From Scilla litardierei (Eukaryota; Streptophyta; Magnoliopsida; Asparagales; Asparagaceae), in contig CM061141.1 in assembly GCA_030789695.1 (NCBI GenBank), forward strand, positions 319,612,452 to 319,676,451: a DNA stretch of 64,000 bases, read 5' to 3'. Below are positions 29,340 to 39,862 of this stretch, piece by piece. The position numbers and the translations under genes were made by a program. The notes under the pieces were generated by a model. The model ran no database searches. It saw only the letters and a list, made by a program, of their open reading frames with translations, and was not told the DNA's origin. The stretch's first letter is position 1. Each line of letters starts with the position of its first letter.

Positions 29340-32300
29340 TGTAACGACCCGCTCTCGGGGGCCCGTTACTTATTTGGTTTATTCGCAGGTTCCGCAGTTT
29401 ACCAGTGAAATCAGCATAGCCACAACTCAGAGATGTACCACAATACTCAAACCAGCGTACGGACGTTATTACAGTCCAGATTAAAGTACAACAACAACCA
29501 GCACTCTCTCTCACAAATACATGAAGGACGTACTGAAAGGAAATGCGGAAAAGGAAATACACTGTACAACACACACACCAACAGAAAAGTAACTAAAACT
29601 CTGACGCCTCTGGGTCAATGTAGGCTCCACGAACTTTGGGGCAATCTCCTCGATCAGGTCTTCGTCTGCCGGTGCCATAAATGGAACCGAAGGTAAGTCA
29701 CAACAATTCTAGCGATAGAAAAAGAGGAGTGCACAAATATGGAGTAGTCTATAGTAAACAAGTGCGGAAAGTAAAGCAGGGACAGACAAGCATGCAAGTG
29801 CGATAAGTAAAGTACATCTGTCAAGCATGCAAGGGTGACAAGTAAAGTAAAGGTGACCGAGCAATAACAATAGCAATAACCATGACGATATTGACAATAG
29901 CAATAAGGAGAGTAATTGTGCCTAGCCTAATTCGTGACTTATAACGGGTAGTACAGTGAGCAACCAAGAGTCCACCTGATATCCCGGGTTACGATACTGT
30001 TCAACAAATCGATACTATTCAATACTGTTCAATACGAAGATCGGACTGGTCGCTCCCGCACTTCCGCAATTATAAGTTACCCCAAAACCCAGTGTCTGTG
30101 CAGGTTACCGTTCTTTGCAATTTTACGAGTCATTTACCATTCTCACATTTCCAGTTACAATCTTTCTGTCAAGCAATGTCAATAATCTGTTTAGGTCAAT
30201 AACTGTTCTGAGACTAGGTGTCAAGTCCTATGTTCATACGAGTACACTATCTATATTTCTAAGGGTAGAATTTACTGTGACTTACATCTTCGAGGTGGTG
30301 GTAGTGATCCGGGACTGGATCTAGTGTCGATGCACGAGATTTGCTACCTGTAAACACAAGAGATAACTAGTTAGAGTATACCGTATTTTCTTATTTATTT
30401 AAGTTGAGTGTCTGATTTTAAAACTGGTTAAAACGGCGATGAAAAGGGTCCTAAATTTTTATATAGACTATATATGATAAAAATAGTTTTACTGCAAGAG
30501 GGAATATTTTTCTGAATTTTATAGTAATTTTTATAATTTTTGGAAACTCAAAACTAGCTTTAAAACCCAAATTATTTAAGTGACGCGTATCTTCCGTAAA
30601 TTGTTCCGGGAGCAATCCTAGTCGGAATTACTCGAATGAACAGTCAAAATGACCGTCTCGAAGTCTATTATCACATATAATTTTATCACATATTTTTGTT
30701 AGTGAAAAACAGCGAGTTACGATTTTTCGAAAGATTTATACGTATTTACTTTTTAGGTTCAAAAATAGATTCTGAGAAAAGTAGGCGCCTGATCGCAGTG
30801 AGACTAGCGCCATTGGGTCCGGAATGTCGTTTCCGATTTTCTGGAGGTATCCCCACATTTTTCTGGCCCCTGTATAATTAGTTATGGATTTATAACCATT
30901 AAACCCAATTAATAATTATTTAAAATTACGAAAATACGAGATAATCTCGTATTTACAAGTTTGCCATCGGCAAACTTTCGCACGAATCCGACGCTTACCC
31001 GTCGGAGGGGGGCGTTCCCCTTGTGCTCGACGGCGGAGCGGGGTCGGGGTGGGCAGGCGACGGCGGCGGGGTGGCAGCGGCGACCGGCGACGGGCTCGGG
31101 GGGAGCTTGGGCGGCGGATCTCGGGGCAGTCGACGGCGGCAGCTTCCACCGGGCGGAGTCGAGCGGCAGCGGCGATCTGAGGCGGCTTCGGGGCGGCGGG
31201 ATCGACGGGGTGCGGCCTTCAGGCGGCTGGCGGCGGAGGCAATGCTGAGGGTGGGGGATGACGCTGGTGGGGTGGAGCGATCGACGGCGATCCGTGGTCG
31301 GGGTGCTCGCGGCGGCTCTACGGCTCAAGGTGCAGCGGGGTGGCGATTCCACGGTGGTGTTACTCCACGGCGGCGGCGATGACCCAAGGCGACGACGGCG
31401 ACTTCGAAATGGGCGATGGTTTTGAGAGCTGTGCGGCGGGAGTACGGTGGCGGGCACGGCGAAGGCGGAGGGCGTTGGTTCGCCGTGGCTCTCGGAGGAG
31501 AAGGAGGGAGCGGGAGGGCGAGTGATGGGCTGCGTGGGTTAGAGAGAACGGGAAAGAGGGAGGGAGAGCTTGAGAGAGGGACAGTTCACCCTGTGTGTGC
31601 CTATGAACGAAGAATGGGTTCATTATATAAGGTTAGAGGTAAATAATTTGTAACACAAAATAATGATAGAAATTAATTGGGGAGGTTGGATCTGAATTGA
31701 TTCAGATCTAACATTTTCGGTGGGTTAAATGGGGTAGGTTTGGGAAATCATTAGAGGTAGATCTAGGTTTTAACTAGGGGTAAAAGTCAATTAGTAAAAG
31801 TGATTAATAACGGTAAAGGGTCGTTGGTGAAATGTAATTAGCAAAAGCGGATAAATACAGACACGTTTTCACAAACGACTCCGATAAATTACGAAAACAT
31901 ACCCACGGGATCGTATCATTGCGAGGATCGCGAATACAAGATCCGTTTTGGGATTTGAGTTACAGAAACACTAGTTTTAGGCCAAAACGTTTAGAAAGCG
32001 GGTCTGCGGGTTCTATGTTGAAATGATATCCGAAAATTATGAAATTAATGTGGGAAGCCCTAAATGATAATAGAATGCTACTGTAGAAGTTTGAAAACAT
32101 TTTGAATACGTTTGAATAGAAAATAAATTCGTCGAATCAAAACGGTAATTTTGGAAGATGAATTTTAACAGAAATGTTTTGGGCATTTAAAGAAATCTGA
32201 AATTGCTGAAATATAACATGATAAGTCTAGTGTTTTAAAATATTTTTATAAGAATTTTTGAAATTAGTTTAAAACTCCTGATCAACCATTACAAAATATC

Positions 32301-32351
32301 TTTTAAAATGAAATTACTTCAAATGTTTTGAAAAAAATACAGGTCGTTACA
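29340..32351 (-). mobile_element. Solo LTR (3.0 kb) inserted in copia pol
   Basis: 3012 bp with inverted ends TGTAACGACC / GGTCGTTACA and exact 5-bp target duplication CCTCC (29335-29339, 32352-32356). TG...CA ends, 5-bp duplication and no internal domain mark a solo LTR. Orientation follows the related LARD at 56562: the left end here (GACCCGCTCTCGGGGGCC, then GTTTACCAGTGAAATCAGCA) is the reverse complement of that LTR's 3' end at 60370-60428. A GC-rich block (about 30960-31560) and a TATATAA near 31622 on the minus strand occupy positions equivalent to those in that LTR. Confidence 0.8.
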
Positions 32352-34611
32352 CCTCCTCTTCTGGTATTTCTTCATGCACCTCTTCATATTGCAATGGTGC
32401 TGGGTCTGGAACAATGTCTTCAGCACTTGAGCTTGCAGTTGAAGACGCCATGGGCTTTTCAATGTCTTCCAATGTCTGATTTTCTTGGAACAGCACATCC
32501 CTGCTCCGAATAACCTTCTTCGTCTTTGGGTCCCACAACCTGTACCCAAATTCTTCATCTCCATAGCCGATGAAGATACAAGGAATGGTCCTTGCATCAA
32601 GCTTCTGCCTTTGCTCCTTGGATACATGTGCAAAGGCTAAGCAACCGAATACCCTCAAGCGGGAGTAAGAGGGATTCTTACCAGACCACACCTTCTCTGG
32701 AATTGCAAAATCCAAAGGTACTGATGGTGATCTGTTGATGAGGTAGCAGGTGGCACGAACAGCTTCTCCCCAGAATGGCTTTGGTAGCTTAGCCATACTG
32801 AGCATGCTTCTGACCTTCTCCATGATCGTCCGGTTCATCCTTTCAGCTACACCGTTGTGTTGTGGAGTGCGAGGAACCGTCTTCTCATGTCTAATGCCTT
32901 GAGTTTTGCAGTAGACATCGAATGCTCTGGAAGTGTATTCGCCTCCATTGTCTGAGCGGAGGCACTTTAACTTCTTTCCTGTCTCACGTTCGACCATGAC
33001 GTGGAACAGCTTGAAGAAGTCGAGCACTTGGTCTTTCGTCCTCAAGAAGTAGACCCACACCTTCCGAGAAGCATCATCAATGAAGGTCAGAAAATACTTA
33101 TTGCCACCCAGCGATTCAACCTCCAGGGGACCGCAAACATCAGAGTGTACCAGACTGAGTAACTCTGATCTCCTTGTTGAAGAAGAACTGAAGGAGACTC
33201 GATGTTGCTTGCCAACTAAGCAATGCTGACAAGGATCTAGTCCAGCATCCTTAGTGATTGAGATCAGCTCCTTCTTTGTCAAGAGAGATAACCCTCTCTC
33301 ACTCATGTGACCAAGTCGTTGGTGCCACAGACTTGGAGTAGCCTCACGTTCCACCACGTTAAGGCTATCGGTACATATCTTCACATGAGTTTTGTATAAC
33401 GTACCGCAAATGTGCCCCTTTGCGATAATCATGGCACCTTTCGTCATTCTCCATGTGCCGTTACTGAAGTGGTTGTCGAAGCCCTGTTTGTCAAGGGCTG
33501 TCCCAGAGAGCAAGTTCAGCCGGAGATCTGGCACATGGCGGACATCTTTTAGCGTGATTGTGCAGCCGACGTTCGTCTGAATCCGAACGTCGCCAATTCC
33601 CACGATCTTGCAGGAACTTGTATTCCCCATCTTCACGATGCCAAAGTCTCCTGCCTTGTAGTTGGTGAAGAAGTCACTTCGAGGAGTGGCGTGGAATGAT
33701 GCTGCTGTATCAACCACCCACTCGTTGTACTGGTTGGAAACGTGAAGGCATGTCTCTTCTTGGATAGAGCAGATAGCCACTTCTCCGGTGCAAGTGACTA
33801 ACGCCTCTCCATCCTTCGTCTTCTGTTGAGAACCATTATGACCTTGTTCTCGTAACAGCTTCCGGCAGTTTTTCTTCATGTGGCCCTCCATGCCACAATG
33901 GTAACATTTGTAGGTAGGCCTCCTCCCGTCTGTGGACCTACCACGGCTTTTGCTCCTGCCTCTGCCCCAACTTCGACCACCTCCTTGTTGTCTTCCTCGA
34001 GTCTCTGTCACGAGGGCATGCGATTGGTCGGTGCCGGCTTCTTTTCTTCTGGCCTCCTCGTTGAAGAGGGCATCCTTAACCATAGACATGGTAAGTTTGC
34101 CGTTTAGGGCCGAATTGCTGAGGGAGACCACCAACGTCTCCCAGTTGTCCGGAAGAGAACTGAGAAGAAGAAGAGCTTGCTCTTCATCTCCAAGTTGTAA
34201 CTCCACCGCAGATAGTTGATTCACCAGGCTCTGGAACTCGCTCGTGTGCTCCGCAACGGAAGTTCCACTCCGCAGCTTCAAATTTACCAGTCGCCTCATT
34301 AACAAGGCTTTGTTTCGAGCGGTCTTGGCTTGGTACATGTCCTCTAGCTTTTGCCAGAGGGCATATGCGTCCGTCTCCTGTGCAACATGGTGGAAGACGC
34401 TGTGATCGATCCATTGTCGGATTTGACCGATCGTCTTTCGATTCATCTTCTTCCAGTCAGCTTCTTTGGTGGATTCCGGCTTTACTCCTTTGACCTCCAA
34501 TGGGTCAAATAAATCTTTACAACTGAGGAGATCCTCCATTCGAGGTCTCCACAGTGTGTAATTTATGGCCGTCAGTTTGACCATAGCTCCCGACGAGGAT
34601 GATTCTTCCAT
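32352..34611 (-). pseudogene. Copia polyprotein part 1: gag, protease, integrase
   Basis: N-terminal part of the same polyprotein, starting at ATG 34611; open frame upstream of that Met runs into the LTR and is not coding. Gag (about 240 residues) is followed by a CCHC knuckle CYHCGMEGHMKKNC, protease with WVVDTAASFHATP, the integrase zinc domain (HQRLGHMSERG ... CQHC), and an intact DDE core: D in HSDVCGP, D in LRSDNGGEY, E in HNGVAERMNRT. The C-terminal acidic linker ends at the insertion site 32352. Confidence 0.9.
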
Positions 34612-34710
34612 TGAAATTTTGAAGAGGAAAAAAAAGTAATGGTAGAAAAAAAAAATTTCCCTCCCCAAAAATTTTACTCCTTTTTTTACTCTCACAGACA
34701 GCTCACCTGG

Positions 34711-34722
34711 GCTTTGATACCA
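34711..34722 (-). other. Primer-binding site of the young copia
   Basis: TGGTATCAAAGC on the minus strand, 2 bp inside the 5' LTR. One base differs from the canonical initiator-Met site TGGTATCAGAGC. Confidence 0.85.
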
Positions 34723-34724
34723 CT

Positions 34725-35193
34725 TGTTGTGATTCTCACTGATCACTAGAAGATTTACTGATTACAGTAAACCAGTAAAAATACTGATCACGGTAAAACA
34801 GTAATAATTGGAGAGTAAAAAAGACTTCGTTATTTCTCACTGAAAATAAATTTACACACTCTAGGGTAAACAACAAAAAAAACTCACTACAATTTTACCT
34901 CTCTGGGGTAACTTCCCTCTCTGGGGTAATTTCCTCTCACCGGAGAAATCCCTCACTCTTACACCTCTCTGGGTAACTGCCTCTCTTCTTTCTCTTGAAG
35001 AAGAGAACTCGATTTTTGGGATTGGGATGATCTGAAGCTGCTCTTTTGCACTTCTATTTATAGGATCATACGGTTGGCCAAAACGTCATTCCTTACGTTG
35101 CAAACAATGGTTAGTCAAAGAGGATTTATGAGAGGGTAGGTGTCCAAGCAGCCCATGTGGGCTTTGGTTGGCTGTCGGCAGCTGGATTCTTCA
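34725..35193 (-). repeat. 5' LTR of the young copia
   Basis: 469 bp, same ends as the left copy; adjacent to the primer-binding site on its left. Confidence 0.95.
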
Positions 35194-35211
35194 TAAACTT
35201 GCTCAAAAATG

Positions 35212-35420
35212 CTCTGGTGCTCGTCCTAATAGTTGAATCACCCTGCTCCTTGGTGGAGACACGGGTTCGAATCTCACTATCCCCGTCACCTTTTAATTTT
35301 ATTTATTTTCCAGCTTTTTGGGCTCCGATGGATACCTGGATTCTCCGTGTCCGGGGTTAAGCGATCAAGGTGGGTGTACCCATGTTCCACGATCCATGTT
35401 TCCTACATTCCGATGGATTA
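35212..35420 (+). mobile_element. Candidate SINE
   Basis: About 209 bp between 7-bp direct repeats AAAAATG (35205-35211, 35421-35427). The first part holds a B-box-like GGGTTCGAATCTC (about 35262-35274), and the right end is followed by an A-run. Size, polymerase III-type motif and short duplications suit a tRNA-derived plant SINE. The A box is poor and no second copy occurs here. Confidence 0.4.
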
Positions 35421-35544
35421 AAAAATGGGGTTTCTGACCATAAATAAGTTTTTGGGGAGTTTCTTTTCAAAGAGTAATATGTGTTTCAAGTAAACATTTC
35501 CTCAGTGGCTAACCGTAAAAATTCCAAACCCCCTATCATATGAC

Positions 35545-35805
35545 TATAGTTTTTTTCGACGATCAGATCCATTTATTTTGATGTTCATGTTCTAAATTTC
35601 CAAACTATCAATTTTCAAGTGAACCCAAAAGATTTTCCTCGTTTATCTAGGCAGTGTAAAAAATCGTGTTAGAACATACTCGTTAAATTTGCGAGGAATG
35701 GTTCAACAAGCAAAACCCATTGGGTCACTTGAAATATTAATGGGTTGGGGTTTTATTAGAACACGATAAAAATGAAAGGGTCCGATAATTGAAAAAAATG
35801 GAGAG
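35545..35805. mobile_element. Foldback MITE, copy 1
   Basis: Arms at 35560-35640 (CAGATCCATTTATTTTGATG, CAAGTGAACCCAAAAG) and 35710-35803 (reverse-complementary: CCCATTGGGTCACTTGAA, ACACGATAAAAATG) pair across a short centre. Related copies lie at 40440 and 40818. Ends and target duplication not resolved. Confidence 0.45.
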
Positions 35806-37398
35806 GAATGAGATGGTGTTTTGACGCTAACTAAGAAAGGATTTGAAAAAAAAATTAGCAAAAAACAATATAAATAAAAGAGTATGATTGATGCCCAACA
35901 GTAGCCACCTCCCATAATTTCAACAAGGATGTTTTCGTCACACATTTTTTATTCTTTTCTCATTTGTTTGCTTGAGCAATTTTACAGCAACGTCCCAATT
36001 ATCCTTGAATTACTCTCGACATCAATGCTTCGTGTGTCAAAAGTGTTAATACTTGGATGAGAGGGACCAACTAATTGTTAACGAAAATGAATTTCAAATT
36101 TAAATCAACTCAATTTAATATCATTATTGTCGTTAAATACCGAATTTAATATCCCTTAGTTCTCAATGACAGATCTTGATAAATAATTAATAAATAGTTT
36201 AGGAAATAAAAATGCTCAAAATATATGTTCATTGACAATTTTGTGGATAATTGGGGTTTTAATTTAATTCATTTCATTTCATTTTTAATAATAATTAAAT
36301 CTCCCCAATATATTTAATAAGTTTCACTATGACTTAATACTTCTCAATATTCAATAATATGAAATCTAATAAATAATTAATGCAATAATTAATATCATCT
36401 CATTTTCAACAACAAAACCGCTCAGTCTATGCATCAATGTACGTCTTCTCCGCTATATATCGTTTCATAATAAAACTACAGCTTGACACCTAAATAAAAT
36501 GAAATCATTTAATTGTTATCATTGTCGTTTTTGTATTGAAGAGTTGATGAATAGACCAACTTGCTTTTGGGTACCTTGCCCACCTGTTTCTCATGACTTG
36601 GTCCACACCTCAAAATATCTATTTTAGTCTTCTCTGTCTTCTTGATTTACATCCCACATTCGGATCCAATAATCAACAAACCCAGTAAGAAGAATTCAAC
36701 AAAGGCAACCAGTCACGTTTGGACGGCTGTCTCTGAGGAATAACTTGTATTTCAGTCACACCAACTTCAACAAAATATATATATTTCATTGCCAATAATG
36801 TTAACCAATAACCATAAAAATAATATGAATGATTGGCCTCTTTTTTAAAATGCATACCATCTCTTTCATTCTTCACACTAAAACTCATCATCCTTACAAC
36901 AAATTCATGTTATCCAGACTATAAATTTTGAAGTTCACACAAACTCAAGTGATCGATATGTGAGACCCGTCTAATAAAGATCCGTGCAATGCACTGTAAA
37001 GATGGTTGTATATGTTATACTCTCGAATCCATTTATGGCCCAAATAGATAGTCTTTTTTTAATACTGGAAAACAAATATGGAAGCCACGTACAAACTCAT
37101 TATTGATGAATGTTATATGAAGAGAGAATATATTTTTAATCTAAATCTAGAATTAAAAAAACATGTTTTCTTCATTGTAAATGACAACTGCCCAATGGGC
37201 CTAGTATGGGTGACAATGGCTAGATGAATGGAATAGGAGACGATTGGGATCAAACTCTTTAAATGTCGATGAGGTCAATGGACCAGCCAGCCAATCACAC
37301 ACAAGATCTTTTTTGCTTTTTGACTTACCTTTGTAACAACTAGTCTTATGCGGGGCTAGGGATACAAAAACGTAGCCTTCATCTTCAAGCAATTGATA
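35806..37398. other. Intergenic AT-rich DNA
   Basis: About 1.6 kb with no recognisable gene or element. Small open frames show no family resemblance. Confidence 0.4.
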
Positions 37399-37540
37399 TT
37401 ATATAAAGAGAAGCTCAACTTCTACAATTGAAAGAAGAGTTAAGAGCCCGAAGTTATCTTCCGCCTTTCTCTTCCAATTTTTGTTTTTGGGTCTGTTTAG
37501 AGACTCCTTTCTCTTCCAATTTTTGTTTTTGGGTCTGTTT

Positions 37541-37568
<28 letters not shown>
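37399..37568 (+). promoter_or_regulatory. CYSTM gene TATA box and 5' leader with duplication
   Basis: TATATAAAG at about 37399-37408. The leader holds a direct duplication of about 41 bp (near 37463-37503 and 37504-37544; shared words CTCTTCCAATTTTTGTTTTT and GGGTCTGTTTAGAGA), followed by an (AG)n run up to the ATG at 37569. Confidence 0.55.
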
Positions 37569-37571
<3 letters not shown>

Positions 37572-39033
37572 TATCCACCACCATCAGCACAGGAGATGTC
37601 CTACTATGATCATGTCCACAAAAGGAAAGAAGAAAAGGGATGCCTCTATGCTTGGTATGATTCTTAGTCTCTCTTTAAGTGTTTGTTTGTCTTCATTAAG
37701 ACATTATAATTAGCTTTGATGGCGACTTGAAATCAAAGAAATGGTATAGATTCTTCAGAAGTTCAATTGGCTATTTGAGGTAGAGCCTAACAGAGGAAAG
37801 GTAAGGGTCATCAACAGATTAAGTAGAACATATATTGTCGGTGTTATGCAGCACGGACGCATCTATCATGAAGCTGTGTAAATGTGTGGTGCACGCCTGC
37901 AAGACTTGTGTTCTATATTTTGTTTAAAAAAATTTTGTGTGTCCTTAGCTTTGTGGTTAACTTCATTTCAAACTTCAGACAAAGGGATTCATGTTAGGTC
38001 TTGAGCTCCTAGAATTTCTAACCGTTCGGGATCAATACCATGTGCTCTAAGATATAGGGTTAAACAGTTCAAAAAATATGGGCTTTATTCCCATCAAACT
38101 CCAAATTAGTTAATAATCATAATAAATCTAATAAACCTTATATATGTCAACAGTTTTTCACTCATATTTAAGAAGATGTGACATCAATCCACAGCACAAA
38201 ACAGCTAGCTGTTCGGGGAGGCCAGGACATAACCCAAACTTCAAACATAGAGAGAGAATATATAGGTTGAACTTGATAAATTACATGAAGATGTACCTTT
38301 ATTCCATAAATTAAAGTAGATCTTTCAGAGTTCTGATTGTTTTATTAGACATGTATGAGCTCAAGATTCTATTAGGATACTGGTCAGCATCACCCACTAG
38401 AAAAAATATCTATTTGATTCTGTTTCCAGCAGGAAGATTCATCTATTCTCCAGTTGAATCATCTTTTCTCAACATGTTAGGACTTAAGAGCATCAAGAAA
38501 AAAGCAATCCCAAAAAAGAAGCATATACTTCCGAAAAACGAATAAGCTAAGAAATGCATATTCACACCACCGTCTGTTTTTAGGCAAGCTATAAAGTGTT
38601 ACCACTTAGAACAGTTAGAACGTTTCGACCAACAAAGTTAAACATATGGAAGTCAGGTTCCAGATGAGTGACTCGATTTTCAGAACAAATTGCGCAATGG
38701 AACTTGTGTGGTTAGGTCATATTTTCTAAATCCTCAAGCATATTATGTACATATATAGAGCTGGAGTTTACAAAAATTATGGTGCATCATATAGAATCAA
38801 TTTTGGAAGGCACCAGTCAACTACCCAACAAAACATAATCATTTTCATTCTAAAATTAAAATTAATTCCATGGTGTGCCCGGTTCATTAAAATTTTCATT
38901 CATCTCTTATCCTTCATCTATCTTGCTTGTCTTATGTTTGATGTTTTGCAGCTTGTTCGCAGCATGTTGTTGCTTCTGCTGCGTTGAGACTTGTGAGTGC
39001 TGCCTGGACATCCTGTGCTGCTGCTGCGATTAG
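37569..39033 (+). CDS. CYSTM family small cysteine-rich membrane protein
   Basis: Two exons, 37569-37654 and 38952-39033 (intron GT...TTTTGCAG, phase 2), encode 55 aa. The N-terminal half is polar ([16 protein letters not shown], then KRKEEKGC). The C-terminal half is a cysteine-rich hydrophobic segment, [18 protein letters not shown] followed by LDILCCCCD, ending in a stop. This is the layout of plant CYSTM (cadmium-tolerance/stress-type) proteins, which are thought to sit in membranes through their cysteine-rich tail and act in metal or stress tolerance. AATAAA lies about 55 bp after the stop. The 1.3-kb intron hides the gene from simple frame scanning. Function in this plant is inferred from family only. 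Confidence 0.8.
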
Positions 39034-39862
39034 CCATTTAGAAGAAAGTTGGACCAAAATTATGTTTGTGGCGTTCTCCCTTCAGAATAAACGAAAAGTG
39101 TGTACTCCGCTTTAATGATGTTATTGTCTTGTATATCTCATGTGTATGGATATCTGCTCGAGTTCCACTTCTTGTTGTTTGGATATGTGATTTATTAGTT
39201 TGATGAAAGTGTTGCTCCCTCTTTTGTGTTTTTTCGTTCTGATTTTAAGAAACCGACTTTAAAAAGTTATTCAATCAGTTCCGTAAGTCTTGTACAGCTT
39301 CAATCACTCCCCGTAAATACTAACCACTTTTGATAATGACATAGTATTCAAAAATATATCGCTACAAAGACACATTTGGTAGAGCACCTCCAAGTTAGGA
39401 GTTAAGAGGATGCAACTACTCAGTTTAATGTAACTTGCTCACCCAACTGGGGAGAGAGCGAGAATCATCCACCTAACTACTTCATTTCTCTACATGTATG
39501 TGCATGCGAGTGTGCATGCATGTAGTACACTCTCCCCTTTTATCTGATTAAAAATGTTTTTTTGCTTTCCAGCAGTTCTAACTTCTAAGAATCTTTATGC
39601 ATTGATTCCGGAGTTTCGCTAATTCTATTTAGTTGAATTCTCAAAGAGCTGTGTGTGTCATTTATAGAGAAGCCTCATCTTTCTCATTTGACACTATATT
39701 TTTGGTGAACTGGATGGAAACGAGCTTAAATCCCCTTAAAATTAATTTTTCCAGAAAAAATGGATATCGTACAAGCATAAGGATCCCCTCGTGTAAACAT
39801 CAACTTTAGATTACTGACACTTAAATAAGATGTAACAAAGCCAGGAGAAGCTGACCTGATTT
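39034..39862. other. Intergenic between CYSTM and PGR-like gene
   Basis: 3' flanks of two convergent genes. A poly(A) signal AATAAA lies at about 39087 for the CYSTM gene. No other gene seen. Confidence 0.4.

Larger units (their letters stand above)
27064..35193 (-). mobile_element. Young Ty1/copia element, split by a solo LTR
   Basis: Full-length minus-orientation copia: LTRs 27064-27532 and 34725-35193 (469 bp each, two differences by eye), exact target duplication TAAAC, primer site TGGTATCAAAGC (34722-34711, initiator-Met type), polypurine tract GGAGGGGGAGAAT just right of the left LTR. One gag-pol frame runs from ATG 34611 to the stop at 27566, broken only by a 3012-bp insertion at 29340-32351. 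Removing the insertion and one copy of its 5-bp target duplication restores a frame of about 1342 codons, the normal copia length. The element was probably intact until that insertion. Confidence 0.95.

Noticed and set aside
34612..34746. N-terminal 45 residues of the open frame before the copia gag Met
   Set aside because: This stretch covers LTR, primer site and leader; the gag-like Met is at 34611.
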